DNA of 64,000 bases from Marinoscillum sp040218045 (GCA_040218045.1 JAVJQA010000042.1:77125-141124), one strand, 5' to 3'; shown: positions 35,201 through 45,028, counted from the stretch's first letter. A program made the numbers and translations. The notes: generated from the letters alone by a model not told the origin.

Positions 35201-35857
35201 TGCAAGACTTGATATGTCTTGACCTTCAAACCCTTTGACTTCATCCAGGCGCATATCCTCTATCAGGTAAAGCCCTGACGAAGCGCCTACCCAAATATGG
35301 TTTTTACTAGGCAAAAGGTCATTGATTGATTGTTTTTCGTTGGCAATATTGTTGAGCTCAAATGTCTTGACGATCAGGTCGGAATCTGGATCATAAACAA
35401 TTAATTGGTCACTATTACCTATCCAAAGTTGTCCATTGTGTTCTGTAATTGAATTGACAGGTTTGTTCATCATTTCTGGATGTCGATGACAAACCCGCAC
35501 AAAATTGTCAAGTGCCCTGTTGTATAGGCATAAGCCAGAAAGCGATCCTACCCAAAGTCTTTTTTGGCTATCCTCGTACAGTGCAGTAATGTAGTCATTG
35601 TCCAGACTGGTGGAATCAGTACGTTCACTTTTGTAAGTCTTAAAAAGGTAATCATTATAGGAGATGAATCGGTTCAACCCTTCTTCGGTACCTATCCAAA
35701 CGTAGCCTTTGTAGTCCTGGTAGATGACGGTTGTTTTATCACTGGTCATGCCATAATCCGCATAGATATGATAAAAGAGCGGCTTTTTTGGTTGGGTCAT
35801 AGCTGTGCTACAACTGACCAGGAGAAGGATGAAAATTCTGAATCGTGGAAAATTCAT
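32171..35857 (-). CDS. hybrid two-component sensor with beta-propeller input
   Basis: A 1228-residue single-chain signalling protein. After a signal peptide (lipobox-like SCSTA) come about a dozen two-component-regulator propeller repeats (VWIGTEEGLNRF-type motifs, to about residue 680). A Y_Y_Y domain (about 690-770) and a transmembrane helix (near 785) follow. HisKA carries the phospho-His near residue 863 in ANISHEIRTPLNG, then come HATPase (GTGLGLAICKKL) and a C-terminal receiver with Asp near 1148 in LILMDVQMP. Unlike classical Bacteroidota HTCS proteins it has no AraC DNA-binding domain after the receiver, so phosphate must pass to another protein. No glycan-use genes adjoin it. Confidence 0.94.
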   Translation of the reverse strand: MNFPRFRIFILLLVSCSTAMTQPKKPLFYHIYADYGMTSDKTTVIYQDYKGYVWIGTEEGLNRFISYNDYLFKTYKSERTDSTSLDNDYITALYEDSQKRLWVGSLSGLCLYNRALDNFVRVCHRHPEMMNKPVNSITEHNGQLWIGNSDQLIVYDPDSDLIVKTFELNNIANEKQSINDLLPSKNHIWVGASSGLYLIEDMRLDEVKGFEGQDISSLALSHKNTLLVGTKNSGLAELNKSGKITTLTTSSKPRITSNQINDLLPLEDGSVWIATNAGLTFLNMEKWSTHSLQYDFNNFYGLTDHEVRSLFKDNIGAIWMTTPLGGVNYYHDSDNQFDYFGQQTSTGKDDELLDYNVLSLHRDQSDSDKLWVGTRSGLSLFSERENKFKHFPFTSNNERQNNQILSIAEDPKGTIWLGTERGLYVWDRQAKHYTAKQDYLELSNRVNVVYPDNLGNIWIGTRDKGLKRISAKSQMNIDIGFIVAEDKINIPNINDIMQHPDGTIWVGTASGLYYVEQDQLVTRPLRIGDAELSNSWVNYLCKSSSGKLLVGTRQEGLIMLNYKGKDEVLLNKEIGIPSNDIRSMIRVNNELTWVSTNAGLSKIKMNGEEVLEITNFYVHDGLQGKQFTPRAGVSLRENVYFGGLSGITSFSPTNIHEYSLKMLVNLEKLKINDTEVTPNDNYNVLTKSIVVTDTIILEPDQNNITLEFTAMDFARPDSIKFKYRLLNYDEGWLFTDKAMVIYTNLPRGKQFTFEVMAKSRFRDWSDPRQLTIYVEPYFYETAWFQILVAFVLVAILFALMRFRELSAEIKQKSLQKMVDEKTRELNEEVKVKEHTAKQLEKAKNDAEKANRVKSEFLANISHEIRTPLNGILGMSHLVSENEPNVENREMLNILSRSAESLRDIIDDLLDLSKIEAGKFDIVNEEFNLPQLISEVTQAFHPEIAMKSLELNVEVYDDIPSSLKGDELRIKQVLVNLLSNSVKFTEQGTIGVTAKKLNETSEDAKILIQVMDTGIGIPTDKTEEIFSSFTQIDTGSKRKYAGTGLGLAICKKLVGLMDGKIWVESRKENGSIFNIELTLKLGYIADDVNTISKIEIPEGRKILLVEDNMVNTMVAVKMLEKSNQRVDTAIHGREALKKLRENHYDLILMDVQMPVMDGLETTSEIRKSNFKSANTPIVALTAGAMIKDRDRCLEVGMNDFIAKPIMYDQLARILTRYLSNPEEVPSMPK

Positions 35858-36080
35858 AGTGATTAAGATACTACCTTAATCGAAATCGGGCACCAAATAA
35901 TGACTGAGTGGGTCAATATCTTGAACTAATACCCTAATTTAGGTAGTGAATGTCTAAAGAATATTTTGAAATTTTACCAGTGAATCGTTCATAAGGAGTT
36001 CACTCAAGTTTACAAAAACCTTTGGATAATTCGTAAGCTTTAGGATTACATTGCGATGTAATTGGCAAAACAGTAGGGGA

Positions 36081-37082
36081 ATGTTAAGATTAGGTACATT
36101 AATTATTTTGCTCATTTGTGCACTGCAAATAGAAGCACAAGACATTAGGTTTACACAGTATTATCAAGCTCCGATTTATTTGAATCCTGCTTTTACTGGA
36201 GCGTCTGGGGTTGCTAGACTTGGAACAAATTACCGAAAACAAGGCACGCGTGATGAATCAGAGTTTATCACCATCTCTGCCTACGCTGATTACTATTTTA
36301 AGGATTTTTATGCAAGTGCTGGTTTACTGTTCATTTCAGATAAGGACGATTACAGTGGCTATAACATCCAGACAGTGGCACTTCCTCTGAGTTATGATTT
36401 TTCGATCAATAAGAATATTACCATCAAGCCGGCACTGCAAGCATCTTATACACAACAGGGAATAGACTTTGGGAGGTTTCTGTTTTCTGACCAACTGGAT
36501 GCCAATGGCAATGTGACCGGAGGCACTTCAGAACCACTAGCGGTAAAGGACCAGATTAGCTATTTTGATGTGTCCGCTGGTATAATCTCATTTGGTGAAA
36601 ACTGGTGGTTTGGATATTCCATGCACAACCTGCTGCAAAACAATGTGTCGTTTGTGCAGGGTGGAACGGCTGAATTGCCGATTAGGTACTCAGTACATGG
36701 AGGAGTCACAGTTTGGCTTGCTAAACCTACCAGGTCTAACAGAATGAAAAAAACCATAATGCCGACCTTCAACTATGTGGCGCAGGGAGGTTTTTCGCAA
36801 CTGGATGCTGGAGCGATTGTACAATTGGAACCGTTACTCTTTGGGGCGATTTATAGGGGTATCCCGAACCCACTAACCGAAGGGGAGTATTCTGCTGTTT
36901 CCTGGGTGGTAGGAGTGAGCAAATTCGACCTGTCATTAGGGTACAGCTATGACATGCCAATAGACTCGCAGACCAACCCCGGAGGGATTCATGAGATATC
37001 ACTGACCTTTCTATTTGATCCTTCAGATCCAAACGCCACTCCACGATCTTCCAAAAGATTAAAATGTCCTTTACCCTATTAA
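36081..37082 (+). CDS. PorP/SprF-family T9SS-associated membrane protein
   Basis: An outer membrane protein of the PorP/SprF family. The characteristic start of the mature protein, DIRFTQYYQAPIYLNPAFTGA, follows the signal peptide LGTLIILLICALQIEAQ; barrel strands fill the rest. I chose the ATG at 36081 because it gives a clean signal peptide; an in-frame ATG at 36051 would add ten residues. SprF is needed for delivery of the adhesin SprB to the cell surface in Flavobacterium. Here a giant SprB-like adhesin gene follows after 19 bases, so this copy is probably the dedicated partner of that adhesin. Confidence 0.93.
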   Translation: MLRLGTLIILLICALQIEAQDIRFTQYYQAPIYLNPAFTGASGVARLGTNYRKQGTRDESEFITISAYADYYFKDFYASAGLLFISDKDDYSGYNIQTVALPLSYDFSINKNITIKPALQASYTQQGIDFGRFLFSDQLDANGNVTGGTSEPLAVKDQISYFDVSAGIISFGENWWFGYSMHNLLQNNVSFVQGGTAELPIRYSVHGGVTVWLAKPTRSNRMKKTIMPTFNYVAQGGFSQLDAGAIVQLEPLLFGAIYRGIPNPLTEGEYSAVSWVVGVSKFDLSLGYSYDMPIDSQTNPGGIHEISLTFLFDPSDPNATPRSSKRLKCPLPY

Positions 37083-37101
37083 TTGAATTACCCGACCAAC
37101 C

Positions 37102-40100
37102 ATGAAAGGATTTTTACTATTAATTTCAATACTCTTTATAAGTCTAAATACCTATTCCCAGAATTGGAACTTTAGTGTTAATGCCGTAGATGAAACTTGC
37201 TTTATGTCAGGCGATGGGTCAATAGATATCACTATGTCCGGTACTACATCAGGTTTTACATTTACCTGGGAAGTTTTTGATGATTCCGATGTTTCACAAG
37301 GCACCGGTACTGTTGGGGCAAACTCACCTGATATTTACCAGTTCCTTGATCCCGGGGATTACACGGTAGTGGTTTCTAAAAATGGAACCACAGAAAAGCG
37401 CGAACGGGAAACGACTGTAGAAGGCTCGTCAACTGCCCTTGCAGTAACCAAATCGGTTACTCAACAAAACCTATGCAACGGCGATGCAGCTGGTCAGGTG
37501 CAGGGTACCGCTACAGGTGGAGCAGGTTCATATCAATATGGCCTGGCATTCGGTACGGGTCAGACAAGTCCCAACTATACCGGGGGTTATTCTGATAATG
37601 GAGGATCCTTTACAGGTTTGGGAGCCGGGACTTACAAGGTATTTGCTCAGGATGAAAGAGGTTGTGTTGCTTCTACAGTAGAATTTGCTTTAACTGCTCC
37701 CAATGCTATTTCGGTACAGTATGATACAATCAATGCCAATTGCAATAATGTTGGTGGACAGATTGTGCTCACCTCAATTTCTGGTGGAACCCCATTTGCG
37801 TCAGGAACAGCCGGAGCATTCAACTATGAACAACAATGGTATGAAGGTGACGCGGTAGATGATGATGCTGAATTAACAGCTTTTGAAAATAAAGCAACAC
37901 TCTCCGGGTTGGATTCTGGAGAGTACACGGTGGTGATCACCGATGCCAGCGGATGTACCGGGTCACAATCTTTTCAAATCTTTAGTGGTTTTAACCTGGA
38001 GCAAAATGGATTGATCAATGTGTCTTGCGCCACTTATCAGGATGGTGAAATCACAGTGAGATTAGACACCGACTCACAAAATGATGAAGATCCTTTTAAG
38101 ATGAGGATTTATGATGGAGCAGATCCAAATTCAGACCCAGAGATCACGAGCAAGAAAAAAACAAGCCTGGCAGTGGGCAATCATACCTTCTCCGGTTTGG
38201 GCCCAGGTACATACACAATTGTGGCCGAAGGAATTACGGGCTGTGAACGGGAGATAGAGGTAACACTTACCGAGCCGAATGCTCCACAGGTGGATGATTC
38301 TGAAATGACCCCAGTGGTTTGTCGGGGAGATAGTGATGGGTCTATCCTTTTAGATGTATCAGGTGGTTCTGGAAGCTACCGGGCATCTTCTGATGGAGGC
38401 ACTACATACCCCTGGAATAGTGATGGTAACAATCAAATCAATATCACAAACCTAGCTGCTGGTACCTATGACTTGTGGATTCAGGATGAGTCCAATTGTC
38501 CGATAGATGTCGCTAACGTTGCAGTCACTCAGCCAGCAAAACAATGGGCACTTTCTCAGGTGGATCGAGCGGATGTTACATGTAATGGTAACGCTGACGG
38601 ACAATATGCCTTTGAATTTGACACATCATTAGATACTGATCCGGTAGTAGAAGATAATAACATTATCTGGAGAGATGTAGACTCAAATGAAGTGATTGCC
38701 ACTGGGGTATTTGAGAAGGATGACCTGGAAGAGGGTTCTTACCGAATAGAAGTGACAGCAAATTCCGGATGTTACCGGGAGCTGACGTTTGATGTAAGCG
38801 AGCCTGCTGTTTTGGAAATATTAGGTTCTGCCCCTGTTTTTGATTGTCCACTTACACTGTCCTCAGATGATGCCGAAATTAATGCCACTGTCACTGGAGG
38901 CAATGGAGGTTACACTTATGTCTGGACCAAGGATGGTGGTGCATTAACCACTGAGACAGCTACAAATGGACTATTGGAAGAGATTACCGAAAATGCCGAA
39001 TACACGCTCAAAATCACTGATTCAAAAGGATGTACCAAGACCAGGACATTTACCGTTGAAATTCCTGAAGAGATTGCTATTTCAGCTATATCAACCACAA
39101 ACGTAGCTTGCAGAGGCGAGGCGACAGGTGCTTTGGACATTGACGTAACGGGGGGTACTCCACAATCAGATGGCACCTATATTTACTATTGGGAGAAGGA
39201 TGGCTCCGGCACCCAGTATTCTAATTCCGAAGATTTAACTGATTTGACAGCAGGTACTTATGCAGTTACCGTAACAGATGATAATAGCTGTACTGCTGCT
39301 GTTAAATCTTTTACCATTACTCAGCCTGCAACTTCTTATACGCTATCAGGTATAGTATCTCCGGTGATTTGTAATGGTGAAAATAATGGGGAGATTGACA
39401 TTACAATCAACCGAGGATCTGGTACACTGCATCCAGAGCCTACAAGTATTGAATGGACAAAAGATGGAGTAGCATTCAAGTCAAATGTTAAGGACCTTAC
39501 AGATTTGGAACCGGGCATTTATGTACTCACAACTAACGATAAGTTCGGCTGTGAAAAGTCTATTTCCTTTGATGTGGAAGAGTATTCCGAACTTCTTATT
39601 AATCCAATTACCACACAAAACACCTGTGACGGATATGCCGATGGTGCAATCGAAATTGATCCTGTAGGAGGTTATATAGGTGGGAATGCCGGGTATACCA
39701 TTCGGTGGTTTAAAGATGGTGCCGTGCAGGGCTTAAAGAATGATGAGCTCGAATATGATAACCTTGTAGATGGAACCTATCGTGTGGTTGTGTCAGACTC
39801 TGTTGGGTGTACTAAAGAGACCACTATTTTTATTGATGCTCCGGATGCTGTGTCAGCAGTCAATGTTATCACTAATATCAAATGCAAAGGGAACCAAAAC
39901 GGAGGTATTGCTCTAGATGTGTCCAGTGGTACCGAGCCCTATAATATTCTATGGAAGCTTGGGAGTTCCACAGGAGCTTCTATTAGCACCAATGACACCA
40001 TTACGGGACTAGCTCCCGGCGATTACTATGTGAGTATTGAAGATGCTAATGACTGTACACCAATTTTCGAGTCCACGTATACGGTAACCGAGCCATCCAC

Positions 40101-42342
40101 TGAATATAGCATTTCTATTGACCCAACTGAGATCAGTTGTGTTGATGAAAATGATGGATCACTCCATGTGGATATTGATGCTGAGCCGGGTCACCCAACT
40201 ACTTACACAGTGAAGTGGTATCGCAATGATGTATTATTCAATACCCAGTCTAATAAAGCAATTTCCGCGATTTCTGCAGTCAGCACTCTTGATTCCGCAC
40301 AGTATAAAGTGGTGGTGACAGATGCAAACGGATGTGAAAGGTCTGCAACATATGATTTGATAGATCCTGATCAGGTTTATTTCAATCCAGTACTAACAGC
40401 AGTGACGTGCAATGGTGATGAAAACGGCGCAATAGTGCTCAACCCTACCGGTGGGTATGGAAGTTTTACAGCAACATGGGTTGGTCAAAAAAGCGGAAGC
40501 TATGCCACTACCAATCTCAATTTGTCTAACCTTCCAGGAGACCGATATGACATCACACTAATGGATGCCGGAGGATGCTCGATTGATACGACGATATTTT
40601 TAGACAATCCCCTACCAATTGTAATTGCTAGAAGTGTTATCAATACATCGTGTACGGGTGGTGACGATGGAGCCATTGAAATTGCAGTTAATAACGGAAC
40701 CTCACCTTATACATTCAGGTGGTTACTTAATGATCAGCTGTTTAGCACTGAGCAAAACATCTCCAGTTTATCTGCCAATACTTATCAAATAGTAGTTTCT
40801 GACCAGACGCTTTGTTCTACTGATACGATTGAGGTTGTAGTTTCCGATCCTTCTTCGGATTTTATAATTGAGGGAGTAATTGATAAAATAACATGTCGTG
40901 ATGCCCTTGATGGAGCGATTGATGTCACCGTTGCCATAAGTGGCGAGCCAGATCTTGACTATGACGTCTACTGGGAGAAGAATGGTACACTATTCTCTCA
41001 AAATACAGAGGACCTGACTGGAATTGGCCATGGAACTTATGAGATTTTTGTGGAGGATCAGTATGGCTGTCTGAAAAGTGAGGAATTTTTCGTCCAGAAC
41101 CCTGACACCTTAAATGTTACTTATGAGATCATTGATGTGTCGTGTTTTGGTGAAACGGATGGGTCTATTGCCGTGCAGGTCAGTGGGGGATATGGCTCAT
41201 ATCAGTACAAATGGCTGAAGAACGGACTGGATTTTCCGGTTACTGCATCCTTCGCTACGGGTCTGGAAGCAGCATTTTATAAAATCACCGTTACGGATTC
41301 TGAAGGTTGTGCATTCATACGCACTGTGGAGGTAGAGCAACCGGATCCATTCGTTATTGAGGTTGCCTCAAGAGACAACACCTGTGCCACACCATATGAC
41401 TCAGAACTAAACGCTACGGTCACAGGCGGAGTGATTCCCTACAAATTCCAGTGGTTCAAAAATGGTTTGCCTTTCTCTAAAGAGGAGGATTTGACCTCAA
41501 TAGCTGCCGGAACCTATTACATGATGGCGACAGACACCAATTTTTGTGAAACGGTATCAGAAGAAATTGTGATTACTACACCAGTGCGGTTGGGGCTCGA
41601 TGTGATAAATTTTGAAGATAATTTGTGCCCAAATACAGCAAATGGTTCAATTTCATTTCAGGGTACCGGTGGATCATTTCCATATACTTACTCATTTGAT
41701 AGTGCAGCATTTGGCACAGTCAATAACTTCTTCAACCTGGAGGATCGAGGGTATTTGATCAGCGTAAAGGATAATGTGGGTTGTACATTCGACACCCTTA
41801 TTGCTATTATGAATGAGTATGAATTGGAAGCTGAGTTCAGTTTAGAAACAGACGAGTTTGCCATTGATTTTCCAATTACGCTGACTGACAGATCACTTGG
41901 TGATTCCATTGTTCAATGGTTTTGGGATTTTGGGGATACAAAGGTCATGGAAGATCAAAATACGAGTGTTACTTACACTGCTCCTGGCAAGTATGCCATT
42001 ACCCTTACTGTTGAAAATGTGGTAGGATGCCGGTTGTCCAAAACAGATACCGTTCAGATTATTCAAGGTTATAATTTCACCATACCAACTGCATTTACGC
42101 CTAATAATGATGGTATGAATGAGAGTTTCAGGCCTTCTTTCCAAAACATTGAATCACTGGATATGCGGGTGCAGGACCGTAATGGAGTAATTGTATACAG
42201 GTCAGAAAAGTTGTCTGCGCTTTGGGATGGCACATTCAATGGGAGTGATGCGCCTCAAGGGGTTTATTACTATGAAATGATTTTTACTGCCCGATCTGGT
42301 AAAGTGAGGAAGCAAACTGGTAAAATTTTCTTAATGAGATAG
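37102..42342 (+). CDS. giant SprB-repeat adhesin with T9SS type B sorting domain
   Basis: A 1746-residue surface protein. After the signal peptide (to about NTYSQN) I count about 18 SprB-type repeats of 80-100 residues. Each opens with a Cys in a motif like VTCNGDxDG and closes with YxVxVxDxxGC, so each repeat could hold one disulfide. A PKD-like domain (WFWDFGDTKV..., about 1570-1655) precedes the C-terminal gliding-motility-type sorting domain (about 1660-1746, starting IPTAFTPNNDGMNESF and ending in a basic KIFLMR tail). Such proteins pass through the type IX system and act as gliding adhesins. The upstream PorP/SprF-like and downstream DUF6268 genes are in the same operon. Confidence 0.94.
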   Translation: MKGFLLLISILFISLNTYSQNWNFSVNAVDETCFMSGDGSIDITMSGTTSGFTFTWEVFDDSDVSQGTGTVGANSPDIYQFLDPGDYTVVVSKNGTTEKRERETTVEGSSTALAVTKSVTQQNLCNGDAAGQVQGTATGGAGSYQYGLAFGTGQTSPNYTGGYSDNGGSFTGLGAGTYKVFAQDERGCVASTVEFALTAPNAISVQYDTINANCNNVGGQIVLTSISGGTPFASGTAGAFNYEQQWYEGDAVDDDAELTAFENKATLSGLDSGEYTVVITDASGCTGSQSFQIFSGFNLEQNGLINVSCATYQDGEITVRLDTDSQNDEDPFKMRIYDGADPNSDPEITSKKKTSLAVGNHTFSGLGPGTYTIVAEGITGCEREIEVTLTEPNAPQVDDSEMTPVVCRGDSDGSILLDVSGGSGSYRASSDGGTTYPWNSDGNNQINITNLAAGTYDLWIQDESNCPIDVANVAVTQPAKQWALSQVDRADVTCNGNADGQYAFEFDTSLDTDPVVEDNNIIWRDVDSNEVIATGVFEKDDLEEGSYRIEVTANSGCYRELTFDVSEPAVLEILGSAPVFDCPLTLSSDDAEINATVTGGNGGYTYVWTKDGGALTTETATNGLLEEITENAEYTLKITDSKGCTKTRTFTVEIPEEIAISAISTTNVACRGEATGALDIDVTGGTPQSDGTYIYYWEKDGSGTQYSNSEDLTDLTAGTYAVTVTDDNSCTAAVKSFTITQPATSYTLSGIVSPVICNGENNGEIDITINRGSGTLHPEPTSIEWTKDGVAFKSNVKDLTDLEPGIYVLTTNDKFGCEKSISFDVEEYSELLINPITTQNTCDGYADGAIEIDPVGGYIGGNAGYTIRWFKDGAVQGLKNDELEYDNLVDGTYRVVVSDSVGCTKETTIFIDAPDAVSAVNVITNIKCKGNQNGGIALDVSSGTEPYNILWKLGSSTGASISTNDTITGLAPGDYYVSIEDANDCTPIFESTYTVTEPSTEYSISIDPTEISCVDENDGSLHVDIDAEPGHPTTYTVKWYRNDVLFNTQSNKAISAISAVSTLDSAQYKVVVTDANGCERSATYDLIDPDQVYFNPVLTAVTCNGDENGAIVLNPTGGYGSFTATWVGQKSGSYATTNLNLSNLPGDRYDITLMDAGGCSIDTTIFLDNPLPIVIARSVINTSCTGGDDGAIEIAVNNGTSPYTFRWLLNDQLFSTEQNISSLSANTYQIVVSDQTLCSTDTIEVVVSDPSSDFIIEGVIDKITCRDALDGAIDVTVAISGEPDLDYDVYWEKNGTLFSQNTEDLTGIGHGTYEIFVEDQYGCLKSEEFFVQNPDTLNVTYEIIDVSCFGETDGSIAVQVSGGYGSYQYKWLKNGLDFPVTASFATGLEAAFYKITVTDSEGCAFIRTVEVEQPDPFVIEVASRDNTCATPYDSELNATVTGGVIPYKFQWFKNGLPFSKEEDLTSIAAGTYYMMATDTNFCETVSEEIVITTPVRLGLDVINFEDNLCPNTANGSISFQGTGGSFPYTYSFDSAAFGTVNNFFNLEDRGYLISVKDNVGCTFDTLIAIMNEYELEAEFSLETDEFAIDFPITLTDRSLGDSIVQWFWDFGDTKVMEDQNTSVTYTAPGKYAITLTVENVVGCRLSKTDTVQIIQGYNFTIPTAFTPNNDGMNESFRPSFQNIESLDMRVQDRNGVIVYRSEKLSALWDGTFNGSDAPQGVYYYEMIFTARSGKVRKQTGKIFLMR

Positions 42343-42343
42343 T

Positions 42344-43252
42344 ATGATGAGGTCGTCCTTAATATTGATCGTGTTAATTTCTGGACACATGGCGGTGAGC
42401 CAGTCTAGCATAGATTTATTAACAGTGTCATATAGGTATGGGCCTGCACAATCAATGGAAAATGGATTAGGCTCAGCCACTGAACAGGTGCTGTTTCTCA
42501 ACGCCAAGTTACCAATAGTCCTCAACCAACAGAATATTTGGTATAATGATCTAACCTACCAGGGTTCATATGTTAATTACTCTGATGATGTCACCACTGA
42601 ACCCGCAATCGGTTTGCATCAGTTCATTCTTCAGACAGGATGGGTGAGGAAATTGAATGAAGATCAGGCATTTCAAGTTTTACTGGTGCCACGTTTGATG
42701 TCTGATTTGGAGCATATTGATGGTGATCACTTTCAGTTTGGAGGTATTGGCTTGTATGAGCAAAGGTTTAGCGACAACCTCTTAATGAGATTTGGAGGAA
42801 TGTTTAATACAGATCGGTTTGGGCCAATGTTCGTACCGCTGATCTATGCAGATTGGAACATTTCCACCAAATGGTTCTTAATAGGATTGGTGCCTATTTA
42901 TTCTAAAATCGGCTATCGCATGACCGAACGTATGACTATCGGAGTGAGTCAATTTGGGCTTATTACCTCTTTCCAGATGGGAGATCCTGCGTTCAATGAC
43001 GACTATATAGAGCGAAAAAGCATTGATTTATCTGTATTTGTGAGGTATCAGGTTACTGGAAATATCTATCTTGAGCCAAGGGTTGGATATGCAGTTGGGA
43101 GATCCTACAGACAATTTAATTCCGGAGATCAGGTTGATTACCGCATTGCGATCCTCACTGTTGGGGATTCAAGAACCCAGCAAAACACTTCCTTTGATCC
43201 GGGTATCATCTTCGACCTTCGGTTTGTCTATAATCTTCCTGTTCCTGACTAG
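42344..43252 (+). CDS. DUF6268-like outer membrane protein
   Basis: A 302-residue exported protein with signal peptide (ending MAVSQ) and regular amphipathic strands (WVRKLNEDQAFQVLLVPRL, RFGGMFNTDRFGPMFVPLIY), compatible with a ten- to twelve-stranded barrel; it resembles the DUF6268 group of Bacteroidota. It begins one base after the adhesin stop, so it is cotranscribed with the PorP/SprF-like protein and the adhesin and may help to anchor or export it. The stop overlaps the stop of the convergent epimerase gene. Confidence 0.8.
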   Translation: MMRSSLILIVLISGHMAVSQSSIDLLTVSYRYGPAQSMENGLGSATEQVLFLNAKLPIVLNQQNIWYNDLTYQGSYVNYSDDVTTEPAIGLHQFILQTGWVRKLNEDQAFQVLLVPRLMSDLEHIDGDHFQFGGIGLYEQRFSDNLLMRFGGMFNTDRFGPMFVPLIYADWNISTKWFLIGLVPIYSKIGYRMTERMTIGVSQFGLITSFQMGDPAFNDDYIERKSIDLSVFVRYQVTGNIYLEPRVGYAVGRSYRQFNSGDQVDYRIAILTVGDSRTQQNTSFDPGIIFDLRFVYNLPVPD

Positions 43253-44169
43253 AACGAGAACTTGTTGTGGAAGTCTTCAATCGTTTCTTTGAAAGTACTT
43301 TTCCTTGAAATATCAATGTACCTGGATAACTTGAGATCCGTACTCACCTGAATATTTCTCAATTTCAGATGCTGATTGATGAATATAAACTCTAGCGGCG
43401 GATTAACCTCTTTCATGACATCCACTAAATCCAAAATAGAAAGATTTTGCCCTACGAGGTTATAAAAGCCAGAAGGTACTTCAGAGTTCAAAAGTTTGTT
43501 GAAAACATCTGTCACGTGATCGACATGGATAAAGGCCCGGCTTTGTTTACCATCACCATGGATGGTGATCCTGTTGCTGAAATTACTTTCAAAAACGAAT
43601 TTATTGATTACAGAATCAAAGCGCATACTTCTACTGTAGCCATACATATTTCCACATCTGATGATATGGGTTTTCATTTTTTTGGTCAATCGGGCCACAT
43701 GCTCTTCACCCCGGAATTTTGAAATGGCGTAGAAAGTCTTTGGATTTGGGCTGGTTTCCTCGTCTATTTCTTTTTTAGAAGATCCATAAACTCCTATGCT
43801 ACTGCTGTAAATGAAATGTTTCACATTGCTTTCCTCCACAGCATATACGAGCTCGGCAGTTCCCCAATGATTCACTTGCTCAAAGAAGTGAGGGTCTGCA
43901 TTGGCAAAAGGGGTAGTGACTTTTGCAGCCAGATGGTAAACTACGTCCACATCTTCAAGGGCTTTTTTGAGCTTCCGGGAGTCAAGCAACTCACCGTTGA
44001 TGAAGCTGATGTTTTCATGCTCGTGATATTTGTGACCCGTGAACATGGCGTAGTTATCTCGACTGAGGTTGTCATAAATCTTGATTTTGTCTACTTCAGG
44101 GTTCTGAGATAGTTGCTTGATGAGTTCAGTTCCGAGGTAGCCAGCACCACCAGTGATCAATACATTCAT
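43249..44169 (-). CDS. NAD-dependent epimerase/dehydratase
   Basis: A 306-residue extended SDR enzyme. Motifs are the nucleotide-binding GGAGYLGTEL, the active-site YAISK (YxxxK) and the preceding SSSIGVYG. It most resembles the sugar-nucleotide epimerase/dehydratase group. It is followed on the same strand by nothing and preceded (80 bp) by the sulfate reductase gene. The substrate is not deducible. It is a different paralogue from the 17.4 kb epimerase. Confidence 0.88.
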   Translation of the reverse strand: MNVLITGGAGYLGTELIKQLSQNPEVDKIKIYDNLSRDNYAMFTGHKYHEHENISFINGELLDSRKLKKALEDVDVVYHLAAKVTTPFANADPHFFEQVNHWGTAELVYAVEESNVKHFIYSSSIGVYGSSKKEIDEETSPNPKTFYAISKFRGEEHVARLTKKMKTHIIRCGNMYGYSRSMRFDSVINKFVFESNFSNRITIHGDGKQSRAFIHVDHVTDVFNKLLNSEVPSGFYNLVGQNLSILDLVDVMKEVNPPLEFIFINQHLKLRNIQVSTDLKLSRYIDISRKSTFKETIEDFHNKFSF

Positions 44170-44248
44170 AGTGTAGTTGTAGCGTTTTGATTCGCGAGTA
44201 GGCGAAGTTATGATTAGTATCTTAAAATATTGAAATAAAAGGTGATCC

Positions 44249-44905
44249 TTATTTTTTTACCAGATCGGTATGAAGACCGCATTCTACTTTGTTTAAACCA
44301 AACCAGCGAGCTTCTCTTTCCTGCATTTCAGGATCGAGCTTACGGGTACAAGGCTCACACCCTATGCTTAGGTACCCCTTAGAGTCTAGCGGATGGCGAG
44401 GCAGGTTATGCTCCCTGATGTAAGCAAATATGGTTTTCATATTCCAGTCCAGCATGGGGTGGAACCTAATGGTGTCGTGAGGTGCATCTTGTTCTGTTGC
44501 CATTGCTTTTCTGATGGCGCTCTGATCTCCACGCACACCATTGATCCACACATCGTGCATCTTCAAAAGTTCCTCGGTTGGAGCTGTTTTGTTGATGTAG
44601 CAGCAGTGATCAGGATCCGAGGTAAAGAGCAATTTACCAGATTCGTCACGTTGCATGTAGCGCGGCATAGATGATTTAATCTCCACCACATTGATTCCAA
44701 ATTCTTCACCTACCTGATCTTTAAATGCAACAGTTTCAGGGAAGTGATAGCCAGTATTTAAAAAATAAACAGGGATGCTGTTGTCAATTCTACTTAGGAT
44801 GTGAAGCATCACTAAGCTGTGTGTCTGAAAGGAAGAAGTTGTGAAGAGTTTCTTGCCTTCAGATTTGTATTGGTTGATTTTTTCTGTAATCTGTGGAATC
44901 TCCAT
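44249..44905 (-). CDS. cysH: assimilatory adenylyl-sulfate (APS/PAPS) reductase
   Basis: A 218-residue enzyme that reduces activated sulfate to sulfite. TTSSFQTHSLVMLHIL and IPVYFLNTGYHFPET are the family's nucleotide-binding segments. The pairs CC (DHCCYINK) and CxxC (GCEPCTRKLD) indicate a 4Fe-4S cluster, the mark of APS-using enzymes. The catalytic Cys is in KVECGLH at the C-terminus. No other sulfate-assimilation gene is adjacent. Confidence 0.93.
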   Translation of the reverse strand: MEIPQITEKINQYKSEGKKLFTTSSFQTHSLVMLHILSRIDNSIPVYFLNTGYHFPETVAFKDQVGEEFGINVVEIKSSMPRYMQRDESGKLLFTSDPDHCCYINKTAPTEELLKMHDVWINGVRGDQSAIRKAMATEQDAPHDTIRFHPMLDWNMKTIFAYIREHNLPRHPLDSKGYLSIGCEPCTRKLDPEMQEREARWFGLNKVECGLHTDLVKK

Positions 44906-45028
44906 TTTTCGAATTTAGACTACAAAACAATAAGTATGTTCTAAGAATTCAAATAAGATGATGATTTTATTGTGGGCAGTCTGAAAAATGGGAAGGGACT
45001 GAACCGGAAGGCTCAGTCCCGGGTAGGT

